64,000 nucleotides of DNA from Quercus robur (Eukaryota; Streptophyta; Magnoliopsida; Fagales; Fagaceae). The number at the start of each line of letters is the position of its first letter. The stretch's first letter is position 1. The stretch spans positions 29,342,782 to 29,406,781 of the forward strand of contig NC_065535.1 in the NCBI RefSeq assembly GCF_932294415.1, written 5' to 3'. Below, piece by piece: positions 55,042-64,000 of the stretch. Made by a program: the position numbers and the translations under genes. The notes under the pieces were generated by a model. That model made no database searches, was not told the DNA's origin, and worked only from the letters and a program-made list of their open reading frames with translations.

Positions 55042-55667
55042 ATGACAACCACTCAAGCTCTTAACTTTAAACAACTTTCTTTCACATATTTTGCTCTACT
55101 TTTCTCATTATTGCCACAACTAACAACAACAATGGCGGCAGTCACAGAATCTTTATCACATTGCAGTTCTTCTGACAAGGGTCCTGTAGTTCCCACAACC
55201 CCTTTGGTCAAATTTCTTGAACGTGTCCAAGAAGCCGCTCTCAAAACCTTTAAAGAAACAAACTTTGACCCAAAACTCTACGTTGATTTGTCACTAAAGT
55301 TGAATTTTTCAACCACTGAGAAAGCTTTTGATCAGCTTCAAAAGTCTGCAAATGGGTCTTTATCGGTTGAGGGGTTAAAAGGGTTTATAGACAAGTATTT
55401 TGGGGGTGCAGGGAGTGACTTGGTGTACGTTGAACCAGTGGATTTTGTGCCTGAACCTGAGGGGTTTTTGCCAAAGGTTGAGAATCCAGAAGTGAGAGCC
55501 TGGGCTTTGGAAATACATGCTTTGTGGAAGAATTTGAGCAGGAAAGTCTCTGATGAGGTCCACAAGCGACCAGAGTTGCATACTATTCTTCCTTTGCCTG
55601 AGCAGGGGGTGATTCCGGGATCAAGATTTCGAGAGGTGTACTACTGGGATTCTTATTGGGTAATTAG
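55042..55667 (+). CDS. TRE1: Trehalase (GH37) exon 1, copy A
   Basis: First exon of plant trehalase, which hydrolyses trehalose to two glucose. Open for 208 codons plus 2 nt, ending at donor ATTAG/GTCAGT. Residues 1-30 hold a hydrophobic segment (LSFTYFALLFSLLPQL) fitting the N-terminal anchor or signal known for plant trehalase; an internal Met at residue 31 (55132) is a possible second start. Conserved family blocks: TTPLVKFLERVQEAALKTF, FDPKLYVDLSLKL, the acidic VEPVDFVPEPEGFLP, then HALWKNLSRKV. Signature 1 is at residues 192-205 (PGSRFREVYYWDSY; plants have Ser for the consensus Gly). The acid/base residues lie in later exons, which are absent between here and copy B. It is either an exon-only duplicate or an alternative first exon. 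Confidence 0.85.
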
Positions 55668-55707
55668 GTCAGTGTTGCTTTCTTTCTTTCCCTTTGTTTT
55701 CAATTAG

Positions 55708-56208
55708 CTAGAGTTCTTCTACATTCACAACTTTTGAGTTATAATCTTTGCTACAACTTTAATGTGACAAATTATAAATAGAGGCCTATCACTTGCATAT
55801 ATAGATCTAATAGATTTTCTCTTTCAACAATATATTTATAAGAATAGTGTACAATATTGTACATTTTTCATGTAAATGTATATAATATTGTTTATATTTG
55901 TTTAGTTTACAGTGTAAGTGTGGTGAATGTAAAACCATAATTTTTCTTTTAATAAATTAAAAGTTGTGGCTTAAATTTTGGCCCAAGACTTAAAACATAC
56001 AACCAAAAAAAAAAGCAAACAAAATAAAATGTCACACAACAAACAAACACAAAAAGCAAACAAAACTTTATACTTCACAGCTAACAAAACTTTAAATTAA
56101 AAGTTGTGGCTAAAATTTTGGTCCAAGACTAAAAACATACAACCATTAAAAAGCAAACAAAATAGAATATCACACAACAAACAAACACAAAAAGCAAACA
56201 AAACTTTA
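55708..56208 (+). other. Spacer between trehalase exon-1 copies, with a 140-bp tandem duplication
   Basis: Units begin AAGTTGTGGCTNAAATTTTGG at 55961 and 56101 and continue with ACATACAACCA, AAGCAAACAAAAT, CACACAACAAACAAACAC. A related block lies upstream of copy A (about 53995-54130), so promoter-side DNA was copied along with exon 1. No trehalase exon 2 is recognisable. Confidence 0.65.
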
Positions 56209-56330
56209 GGGGGAGTTTGGAATGGTTATTTTAGCAACACTTTTCAATTTTTAAATAATATTACACATATTTTTACATATTTTTTCACCCATACATGAAT
56301 ACAAGCAAGAACAACTTGCCAAACGGTTCC
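56209..56330. mobile_element. Tourist-like (PIF/Harbinger) MITE, 122 bp
   Basis: Terminal inverted repeats GGGGGAGTTTGG and CCAAACGGTTCC, with 3-bp TTA duplications on both sides (56206-56208 and 56331-56333). It splits the second unit of the 140-bp duplication (CAAAACTTTA | TACTTCACAGC) and lies about 150 bp before the start of trehalase copy B. Confidence 0.75.
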
Positions 56331-56386
56331 TTATACTTCACAGCAAACAAACGCTTGGAATCCTAAACCTTCACTGTTCTCCAAGA

Positions 56387-56470
56387 ATGACAAGCACTCA
56401 AGCTCTCACCTTTAAACAACCTTCCTTCACATCTTCTGCGCACTACTTTTCTCATTTTTCTCACAACTAA
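56387..56470 (+). pseudogene. Frameshifted N-terminal leader of trehalase copy B
   Basis: The ATG at 56387 corresponds to the start of copy A (MTSTQALTFKQPSFTSS against MTTTQALNFKQLSFTYF). A net 2-bp gain after ACATCTTCTGCG shifts the frame, and translation stops at TAA 56468-56470, 8 bp before the internal ATG at 56479. The hydrophobic leader can therefore not be joined to the trehalase body. This makes a 27-codon upstream ORF. Confidence 0.8.
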
Positions 56471-56478
56471 CAACAACA

Positions 56479-57011
56479 ATGGCAATCACAGAATCTTTGT
56501 CAAATTGCAGTTCTTCTGACACAGGCCCTGTGATTCCCACAACCCCTTTGGTCACTTTCCTTGAACGTGTCCAAGAAGCCGCTCTCAAAACCTTTAATGA
56601 AACCAACTTTGACCCAAAACTTTACGTTGATTTGTCACTTAAGTTGGATTTGTCAACCACTGAGAAAGCTTTTGATGAGGTTCGAAAGTCTGCAAATGGG
56701 TCTTTATCGGTTGAGGGGTTAAAAGGGTTTATAGAGAAGTATTTTGAGGGTGCAGGGAATGACATGGTGTACATTGAACCAGTGGATTTTGTGCCTGAAC
56801 CTGAGGGGTTTTTACCAAAGGTTGAGAACCCAGAGGTGAGAGCCTGGGCTTTGAAGGTGCATGCTTTGTGGAAGAATTTGAGCAGGAAAGTCTCTGATGA
56901 GGTCCATAAGCGACCAGAATTGAATACTATTCTTCCTTTGCCTGAGCAGGTGATGATTCCAGGATCAAGATTTCGAGAGGTGTACTATTGGGATTCTTAT
57001 TGGGTAATTAG
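56479..57011 (+). CDS. TRE1: Trehalase (GH37) exon 1, copy B (leaderless)
   Basis: 177 codons plus 2 nt, opening MAITESLSNCSSSD and ending at donor ATTAG/GTTAGT in the same phase as copy A. The protein is close to copy A throughout: TTPLVTFLERVQEAALKTF, FDPKLYVDLSLKLDLS, VDFVPEPEGFLP, HALWKNLSRKV and signature 1 PGSRFREVYYWDSY at about residues 161-174. It has no stop or shift after the internal start. Without the leader the product would be expected in the cytosol unless another targeting signal is used, but the 27-codon uORF just upstream may reduce initiation. No exon 2 is seen in the following 460 bp, after which a long LINE occupies the rest of the window, so later exons would lie beyond 64000 if they exist. 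Confidence 0.82.
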
Positions 57012-57467
57012 GTTAGTTTAGCTTTCTTTTTCTCTTTTTGTTTTTAACAAGAGTTCTTCTACAACCACAACTTTTGGGACATAATTTTTGCTACAATGTG
57101 ATGTGATATAGACCATATAAAAATCTATTATTTTCGTATGGATCCATTACTCATGATGATAAAAGTTGTGGTAATAAATTTTCTCTTTCAACAATTAATG
57201 ACCTGCATAATTATTTTCAGAACCGTTTTTCATATTTTAGATGACATATTGTAATTGGTATTATATAATTTTCACATAGAATACAGTAGACCCCAATGCT
57301 TATGAAAAAAGTTGTGAAATTTATTAGTGTATCTAGATTTATTGTATTGTTTTTTTACATAGTTTTTTTGTTTTTTTGTTTTTAAAGGGTAGCAAGGTTT
57401 ATGCTATTGTAGGTCCATGTATATGCAGTAATTTAGGTTTAGTATATGGTTTCATTGGAATGCACAA
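57012..57467 (+). other. Start of putative trehalase intron 1
   Basis: AT-rich, beginning with a good donor (GTTAGT). The first 150 bp resemble the sequence after copy A (AGAGTTCTTCTACA, CACAACTTTTG, ATAATTTTTGCTACAA, then TTTTCTCTTTCAACAAT), so the duplication extends beyond exon 1 into the intron. No exon is seen. Confidence 0.6.
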
Positions 57468-57599
57468 TTTTTTTTTTTTTTTTTTTTGGTGAAAAAGGAA
57501 ATCTCATTAAACTAAACAGAGGACAAAGTCTCAGGGCAACGCCTGTTAACATACAATCTGGAATTATCAAATTCTAAATCAGACTGAAGTTCCTGAGGG

Positions 57600-58030
57600 G
57601 AATCTTCATACAAACAAAAATCTACAAGCTGCTGCACTCCCATTTGAGCTAGCTTGTCTGCGCAATGGTTCGCCTCTCTGTAATAGTGCCTAACTCTGAG
57701 CTGAGGAAACTGGACCATCATCTGCCTGTAGTCATCAAGAATGGCAAATATGATATTGTTAGACTGGTTCGGGTTGGTTAGCACATCAAAGATACTTTTA
57801 GCATCCAACTCTAACACTACAGCAGGGAAGTTTCTATGCAAACAGAGGGATAGTCCCTCCCTCACAGCCCATAATTCTGCCACAAAACTCGTGGTAATCC
57901 CAATTTTCCTGGAAAACTCAAACAACCAATTTCCATTATCATCACGAAGAATCCCACCACACCCTGCTGGTCTTGGATTCCTTGAAGACGACCCGTCAGT
58001 ATTCAGCTTTACCCACCCTCTGTTAGGCCT
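57600..58030 (-). pseudogene. LINE RNase H domain
   Basis: Minus-strand reading GWVKLNTDGSSRNPRPAGCG, then GITTSFVAELWAVREGL, VLELDAKSIFDVL and HYYREANHCADKLAQMG. These carry the RNase H residues Asp (TDGS), Glu (AELWA), Asp (ELDA) and the terminal N-x-x-AD helix. The enzyme would degrade template RNA after target-primed reverse transcription. It continues open to about 57512 but is in a different frame from the zf-RVT part, with a shift near 58040. Confidence 0.85.
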
Positions 58031-58040
58031 CTCCCAGCAA

Positions 58041-58440
58041 ATGGCTGTCTGTGTTCGGTCACCGCATTAATGCCACAGTGGATGAATTCTCGAGCTCTAT
58101 GGATAATCTCAACGTGTGTGTTGGGAGACACGGGTTTGTTTTGGAATAAAACCAGATTCCTTCTCTGCCATAATATCCAAATGGCAAATAGAAAAATGGT
58201 ATCCCAATGAAGTGGAAGGGTTGCCTTAACATTCTTAGTCATCCATATTTTCAGCTCCCCATTGAAAAACTCCATATCATTCCTCGCTACACCTAGGTTG
58301 AACCACACTTCTCTCACTGTCCTGCAATCCCGAAGAGCATGGACAATGGTTTCCACCTCCAAACCACACAAAGGACATAGCATGTTTGTACTCATCCTCC
58401 TTTCCGCGAGGCAGGCTTTGACCCCGACACTGTTGTGCAT
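58041..58440 (-). pseudogene. LINE zf-RVT domain (distal copy, complete)
   Basis: Reads KCMHNSVGVKACLAERRMST, then CPLCGLEVETIVHALRDC and the Trp-rich tail (VREVWFNLGV, LFAIWILWQRRN). This is the zinc-binding zf-RVT domain that follows RT in plant LINEs. It is the only copy that continues into the RNase H. Confidence 0.85.
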
Positions 58441-59557
58441 GCATTTCCAGGCAAAGAATTTGATTTTAGGAAGAACTTTCGCCTTCCAAATCCACTCCCC
58501 ATCAAACTGGCAAGGCTATATGCAGATTTGAGATCAAAGATTCCACGGGGATTCGGGGACCATGAAAGTTTATCTTCAGTAGGTGCAATCATGGCATAGG
58601 GGGTTGCTTGGATTTTCATCTTCAAATTCGTTGGCAACTCCATGGTAATCTTAGTCCAATCCCAACTACCATCAATCAGAATATCCTTCACCCTTAACCT
58701 TTCGATGTTAGGTTCAATGGGGCCTTGAATGACACTTCACAAAGGACCCAAGTCTAACCACAAGTCACTCCAAAAATTCAAGTTACTGTCTTTCCCAAGA
58801 GACCATCTAGCTCCCTTTACAAAGGTAGCTGTACCTTTCTTGATGCCCTTCCAAACCTAGGAGCAGGGAAGCTTACTTGGATTAGGGGAATTAATCCTTC
58901 TTGAGCTGCAATATTTCCTCTTCAGAACTCGTGTCCACAAAGCATCTTGCTCCGAATGCAGTCTCCGGTTCAGTTCGGCTAATAAAGTGGTATTCCAACC
59001 TTTTGCTGTTTGAAATCCCAATCCTCCCTCTTCCTTAGGCTTGGTGACTTTTTGCCAGCCAATCCAATGGATCCTCCTACCTAAATCTGAAGTGCCCCAT
59101 AAAAAATTCCTATTCACCCTATCTATGCCACTCAAAATCCTTTCCGACAAATGGGCACACTGCATTGCATAGGCAGGAACAGTGGATAGGGAAGACTGAA
59201 TGAGGACGGCCCTCCCTGCCATTGACAATAGATTTGCTTTCCAGCCAGCTAGCTTCTGCTTCATTCGGTCAAGGATGAAGTCAAAATCATGAGAAGAGGA
59301 TCCAGGGTGCCTAATGGGAATACCAAGGTACTTACCCAGTGACCGGGTGGACTGGAATCCAAGGATGTCCGAAAGGGACTCTCTAGTGTCCCTATCTACA
59401 TTTGGGGAGAAGAACACCCTAGATTTAGCTTCGCTCATTGACTGCCCCAATTTTTCGCATAACTCATCGAGTACATCTCTAATGGTGGAGCAATTAACCT
59501 GATTTGCTTTGGAAAATAACACCAAGTCATCAGCGAAGAATAGGTGGGAGAAAGATG
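58352..59557 (-). repeat. LINE internal duplication, copy proximal to the poly(A)
   Basis: 1206 bp, paired with 59595-60800 at a constant offset of 1243 bp. It encodes the RT C-terminal part (RMKQKLAGWKANLLSMAGRA, NRNFLWGTSDLGRRIHWIGW) and the start of zf-RVT. It has fewer stops than the other copy. Its upstream edge cuts the RT just inside HLFFADD. Confidence 0.9.
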
Positions 59558-59594
59558 TAGCATGTTTAATGCTCCTCCTTTATTATTTTTTAGG

Positions 59595-60800
59595 TCCACC
59601 TCCAAACCACACAAAGGACATAGCATGTTTGTACTCATCCTCCTTTCTGCGAGGCAGGCTTTGACCCCGACACTGTTGTGCATGCATTTCCAGGCAAAGA
59701 ATTTGATTTTAGGAAGAACTTTCGCCTTCCAAATCCACTCCCCATCAAACTGGCAAGGCTATATGCAGATTTGAGATCAAAGATTCCCTGGGGATTTGGG
59801 GACCATGAAAGTTTATCTTTAGTAGGTGCAATCATGGCAGAGGGGGTTGCTTGGATTTTCATCTTCAAATTCGTTGGCAACTCCATAGTAATCTTAGTCC
59901 AATCCCAACTACCACCAATCAGAATATCCTTCACCCTCAACCTTTCGATGTTAGGTTCAATGGGGCCTTGAATGACACTTCGTAGAGGACCCAAGTCTGA
60001 CCACGAGTCACTTCAAAAATTCAGGTTATTGTCTTTCCCAAGAGACCATCTAGCTCCCTTTACAAAGGTAGCTGTACCTTTCTTGATGCCCTTCCAAACC
60101 TGGGAGCAGGGAAGCTTACTTGGATTAGGGGAATTAATCCTTCTTGAGTTACAATATTTCCTCTTCAGAACTCGTGTCCACAAAGCATCTTGCTTTGAAT
60201 GCAGTCTCTAGTTCAGTTTGGCTAATAAAGCGGTATTCCAACCTTTCGCTGTTTGAAATCCCAATCCTCCCTCTTCCTTAGGCTTGGTGACTTTTTGCCA
60301 GCCAATCCAATGGATCCTCCTACCCAAATTTGAAGTGCCCCATAAAAAATTCCTATTCACCCTATCTATGCCACTCAAAATCCTTTCTGGCAAATGGGCA
60401 CACTGCATTGCATAGGCAGGAACAATGGATAGGGAAGACTGAATGAGGACGGCCCTCCCTGCCATTGACAATAGATTGGCTTTCCAGCCAGCTAGCTTCT
60501 ACTTCATTCGGTCAAGGATGAAGTCAAAATCATGAGAAGAGGATTCGGGGTGCCTAATGGGAATACCAAGATACTTACCAAGTGACTGGGTGGACTGGAA
60601 TCCGAGGATGTCCGAAAGGGACTCTCTAGTGTCCCTATCTACATTTGGGGAGAAGAACACCCTAGATTTAGCTTTGCTCACTGATTGCCCCGATTTTTCG
60701 CAAAACTCATCGAGTACATCTCTAATGGTGGAGCAATTAACCTGATTTGCTTTGGCAAATAACACCAAGTCATCGGCGAAGAACAGGTGGGAGAAAGATG
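59595..60800 (-). repeat. LINE internal duplication, copy continuous with the RT core
   Basis: Partner of 58352-59557. It joins in frame to the upstream RT (FADDLVLFAKANQVN) but its zf-RVT is cut after CPLCGLEV, where a 37-bp spacer (59558-59594) starts. It has acquired TAG for Gln in RMK(Q)KLAGW, TAG for Arg in LN(R)RLHS and TGA for Trp in NLNF(W)SDSW; the first two are intact in the other copy. Confidence 0.9.
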
Positions 60801-61668
60801 GACCACTTTTTGAGGACTTAACCGAATTCCATAGTTTCTCAGCACATTTTCCTTCTATGAGCTGCTCCAGCCAATCCATGCACACAATAAAGATATAGGG
60901 CGAGAGTGGATCTCCCTGCTTGATACCTCAAGAAGGGGTAATCGGGTCCATAGTCCCCCTATTGAATAAAATAGTAGTGGTCACTGATGAGATGTAGCTC
61001 ATGATCAAATCAATGAGGTCAATGGGGAGATTTATATGGAAGAGTCATTCCCTGATAAAGCTCCATTCAAACTTGTCATAAGCTTTTTCAAGGTCAATTT
61101 TTATCGCCATATAACTTTCTTTCCCTTTAGCTTTTCTGATGGAATGGATTAACTTTTGGACAATTATGGCATTAGCGGTCCCTCTCCTTCCCGGGACAAA
61201 AGCAGTCTACACTGGGGAAATGAGATCCCCTAGCACAGGTCTGATTCTATTCACAATGATCTTAGACACAAGCTTATATGTGGTGTTGCAAAGACTAATA
61301 GGATGGTAATTCCCAAGTGTTTCTGGACCTTGGATTTTTGGTATAAGAACTAGGTGGGTTTTATTGAGATATTTAGGCATTTTCTTGGTAGCAAAAGTCT
61401 GCCTTACTTCTTGTTTGACTAGAGAACCCACTGTCGGCCAAAATCGTTGAAAGAACCCTGCATGGAGACCGTCCGGACCAGGAGCTTTATAAGGCTTCAT
61501 TGATTGAAGTGCCACTGTTATCTCTTCGTTAGTGACAGCTTGGTTTAGATCAACACAATCAGCTTCAGTTAGTCTAGCTTGCCATTGTGAAGGGCGGGAA
61601 ATTTGCCGAGGGGTATTGCCCTTCGAAGATGAGAACAAATCCTGGAATCCTTTACGAACGACATTCAT
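60801..61668 (-). pseudogene. LINE reverse transcriptase core
   Basis: The minus strand from 61668 reads MKPYKAPGPDGLHAGFFQRF, KTHLVLIPKIQGP, NYHPISLCNTTYKLVSKIIV, FVPGRRGTANAII, KIDLEKAYDKFEWSFI, GIKQGDPLSPYIFIVCMD and, across 60770, the catalytic LFFADDLVLFA. This is a nearly complete set of RT motifs, including the Asp of motif A and the ADD of motif C. At least three nonsense codons interrupt it: SPV-TAG-TAFV, FIRE-TGA-LFH and TPS-TGA-GIKQ. Confidence 0.88.
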
Positions 61669-62084
61669 AGTATCCTCTTCTTCAAAAACCCACTCCCCAC
61701 TGTATTCTTAATGGCGTCAATCCGATTCCGCTTTCTCCTCACAAGCGTGGTGACATGGAAGAAAGAAGTGTTTCTCTCCCCTTCCACTAGCCAATTAACC
61801 CGGGACTTTTGGGCCCAAATATCTCTCTCTTGATTAAGAATGGAATCCAGCTCTTGTTGCAGCACTTTTTCAAGCTCTACCAGCTGAGCACTTGGCCTCA
61901 AAGCCATTCCCTTTTGAATACCATTAAGTCTGGCCATTATCCTCTCTTTCTTCACAAAGACATTCCCAAACTCATTTTTGTTCCAGATGGATACATCCTT
62001 GACAAACTTTTCAATTGCTTCACCTAATTGGAGAGAGTGCCTCCAAGCCCGGGATACAATATTAGGGAAGGACAGGTCCGCCAA
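61669..62084 (-). pseudogene. LINE linker between endonuclease and RT
   Basis: A 139-codon frame: LADLSFPNIVSRAWRHS, coiled-coil-like Lys/Glu-rich middle, then KSRVNWLVEGERNTSFFH and RRKRNRIDAIKN, the conserved segment preceding RT in plant LINEs. It is preceded by an in-frame TAG where the family has Trp (FKFQSC-TAG-LAD). Confidence 0.75.
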
Positions 62085-62119
62085 CTAGCAGCTTTGAAAC
62101 TTGAAGGGGTGAGGCAGAT

Positions 62120-62837
62120 GCCGATGGTTGATTGGTTTTAACTCAAACAAAACTGGACAAGGATCAGAGTGGCATCGAGTGAGATGAGTTATTTTCGCAT
62201 CTAGATATGTAGTGCACCAGCCTGGGTTTACAAAGAATCTGTCTATCCTCTCTTGGATTAGAGCTCCAACCTCCCTTTTGTTAGTCTATGTAAATCTGGG
62301 GCCCAAGAATCCCAGGTCAATCATGTTGCAACTATCCAGGCATTCTTTAAATTCCAAAGACCTAGAGCTACTCACTGCTCTGCCCCCAAACTTGTCCTCA
62401 TTGGAGAGGGGCTCGTTGAAGTCCCCAACTATAAACCATGGCATATTGTGGAGCTCAGCAAACAAACACAAGTTATTCCGTAATACACGCCTTTTGGCCA
62501 ACCGTGGACTAGCATAAATGGTAGAAAAGAAAAAAGTTGAGTCAAGAGAATGCACCTTCACAGAGACATGAATCTCTTGCTTGGTTTTGGAAAGGAGCGA
62601 CAGCTCCACCTTGCTAGTATTCCAGAGTAGCCAAAGTCTTCCAGCATACCCAATGGTGTCGGTGTGGATAGCGCCGTCAAAGGAAAGGCGGTCCGTTATT
62701 TCCTTTGCTCTGTTTCCTCCTAATCGGGTTTCCATAACCACAAAGATGGCAAGGTCATGATTTCGGACAAGGTCCCTAACGTGATCTTGAAAATTGGGCT
62801 TCAGGGTGCCCCTGCAATTCCACGCAATGATATTCAT
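62120..62837 (-). pseudogene. LINE AP-type endonuclease
   Basis: Starts at the canonical MNIIAWNCRG (62837). The endonuclease/exonuclease/phosphatase residues are readable: Asn in WNCRG, Glu in VVMETRLGG, the FFFSTIYASP strand and the GDFNEPLSNEDKFGG block. After GFLGPRFT an in-frame TAG replaces Trp; the remainder (TNKREVGALIQERIDRFFVN, HLTRCHSDPCPVLFEL with the SDH-like end) continues in the same frame. It would nick the target DNA to prime reverse transcription. Confidence 0.87.
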
Positions 62838-64000
62838 GGCTAGGCGGTGGCTTGGGGTTGGACAATCATCAACTGGTGGGAGAGGCTTCACCTCCACCAT
62901 CAAATTCCATCCCATCAGTTCCATCATCTCCTTCGAGTGATCTATCCCTGGCATTAGAGTCAGTCGATGTTGCAACACCCCCAATTTCATCTTCTGACAA
63001 TACACTTGAATGGTTCTTGAAAATCCGATTTCCCATGGCTATGATTACAATCGGAGTGGATCGCCAGCTTAAACTCTTCCCCATCTCCTAGTTTGGTTCG
63101 TCGTTCAAGAAATCCCACGCTCAATCCGTCAGTGGGAGATAGCCCAATCTTCTGCTTGGTTTCGTCAAAGGGAAAATCAGTTCCCATGCCTTTCAAAACC
63201 TCGTGCTGACCCAGCCCCTCACGTGCGTTGGAATTGTTCTGATCTCCATGATCACGGCCTCTAGAATCACCACGATGTCCCCTCCTAAGTTGATTGCCTA
63301 CTGTGGGGGAACTTGGACTTAAGAATTGGAATGATCCCTGAGGGTTCAGTGGGTAATTGCTGGGTTGAGAGGAGATGAGTGGTTCAGTGTGTGTGAGCTT
63401 AGTATGCACTAAGGGGGCGGCACTAGATGTAGCAGGTAAGGGAGCCCTAGCACGGGCCATTCCTTTCTTGCCCCTGATGGACGAGCACTGTCCCTAATCA
63501 AAGGTTTGTGGGCTTGGGTTGAACGGGTTTGAAGTGAATGGGCTTGGTAGTTCATCATCATGATTAGTTGGCTGCCTGGGTTCCGTGGAAGTTGGCTTTA
63601 CGGGCTCCACTAATGCATTAAACAAATTCTCTCTTGTGGCTTGGCCCACTACAGCTTTCCTTTTCCCTACTCGGTTTTGGTCCAGTTAAGTAGCTGGATG
63701 ACCATGATGACTCAGGAGTACTTGTGAGTTGGGATCAACCAAATTCTTTGTGGGATCTAGTCCTTTAACCAACTTGTCCCCACTCTTCCTACGTGCCACT
63801 ACCATCCAAGGACCGTAGGTGTCCTCCTGTCCTAGTGCATTCTCAAATTGATGGTTTCTTGAATTGTCAGTCCATGCAATTCGTGTGATTCCTCCACTCT
63901 CTCTCTCTCATTGCCGTTACTGCACAGAAATTCCGACGGCATAGAGACTGGCCTTATGGAGTATGAGCATGACTCCTTTCGGTGCCCAAGGCGTCCACAA
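62838..64000 (-). pseudogene. LINE ORF1 (DUF4283/zf-CCHC_4-type), C-terminal part
   Basis: At the window edge the minus strand reads CGRLGHRKESC (63999-63967), the zinc knuckle of plant LINE ORF1 proteins with its first Cys beyond the window. Then EDTYGPWMVVARRKSGD (about 63810), a conserved post-knuckle motif of this group. A Pro/Ser-rich tail follows (63460-62987: MARARAPLPATSSAAPL and on). ORF1 is the RNA-binding nucleic acid chaperone of the element. Stops and shifts between the blocks show decay. Confidence 0.75.

Larger units (their letters stand above)
57468..64000 (-). mobile_element. L1-type LINE retrotransposon, decayed, running off the window
   Basis: A minus-strand non-LTR element of at least 6.5 kb. 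From 5' to 3': ORF1 with a CCHC knuckle, an AP-type endonuclease, reverse transcriptase, zf-RVT and RNase H, ending in a 20-base poly(A) (T-run at 57468-57487). This order is that of plant L1-like LINEs with a terminal RNase H. Many stops and some shifts disable it. A 1.2-kb stretch covering the RT C-terminus and part of zf-RVT is present twice (58352-59557 and 59595-60800). The 5' end and any target duplication lie outside the window. Confidence 0.9.

Noticed and set aside
58857..59774. Two independent LINE insertions instead of one duplicated LINE
   Set aside because: There is no poly(A) tail, endonuclease or target duplication at the junction, and the offset between copies is constant. A duplication inside one element is simpler.

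Overview
The window is nuclear DNA of a flowering plant. It is AT-rich, has introns, and is dense in plant-type mobile elements (Copia and Tat-like Gypsy LTR elements, an L1-type LINE, an RTE LINE scrap, Au-type and other tRNA SINEs, hAT, MULE, Stowaway-like and Tourist-like DNA elements). It also carries a decayed plastid ycf2 fragment and a nuclear tRNA-Gly(CCC). The overall look suggests a woody eudicot; an oak relative is only an impression and the sequence does not prove it.

Region 1 (1-13 kb) is a local duplication of small genes with an HSP20/alpha-crystallin-like fold. The 3' end of one copy opens the window, and complete copies lie at 4720-5124 and 10458-10838 on the same strand with matching CCAAT/TATA promoters and 3' flanks. 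Between them are a broken ABCF (GCN20-type) 3' end, a Copia solo LTR and an antisense Transposase_28 ORF beside a Gypsy LTR. The 3' UTR of the last copy is split by a 1.77-kb Pack-MULE carrying the start of a threonine synthase gene (plastid transit peptide plus first mature residues).

Region 2 (13-21 kb) holds a non-autonomous hAT, a Copia 5' end (LTR, PBS, gag), weak exon-like minus-strand fragments, the ycf2 NUPT and the tRNA. Region 3 (21.4-31.6 kb) is a head-to-tail array of one non-coding Gypsy-like element, LTR-INT-LTR-INT-LTR-INT-LTR. All four LTRs measure 673 bp, each internal part starts with a Tat-like PBS and carries 8 or 10 units of a roughly 78-bp repeat, and a single TTAAG duplication brackets the whole array. 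A SINE and a Stowaway-like MITE follow. Region 4 (32.8-38.0 kb) is a nearly complete Copia element on the minus strand with a microhomology deletion joining its 5' LTR to gag.

Region 5 (38-54 kb) contains one small conserved-looking plant gene (39554-39826), an RTE LINE scrap, an Au SINE, a TRIM element, a probable solo LTR and long stretches without recognisable genes. Region 6 (54-57 kb) has two same-strand copies of trehalase exon 1, both ending at phase-matched splice donors and with no later exon visible. The first has a hydrophobic N-terminus and ABRE/G-box motifs; the second has lost that N-terminus by a frameshift and has a Tourist-like MITE just upstream. Region 7 (57.5-64 kb) is a decayed minus-strand L1-type LINE (ORF1, endonuclease, RT, zf-RVT, RNase H, poly(A)) with a 1.2-kb internal duplication, filling what would be trehalase intron 1.

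The supported host genes are the two HSP20-like genes, the 90-aa gene, the tRNA and the trehalase exons. Most of the rest is transposon sequence or relics.
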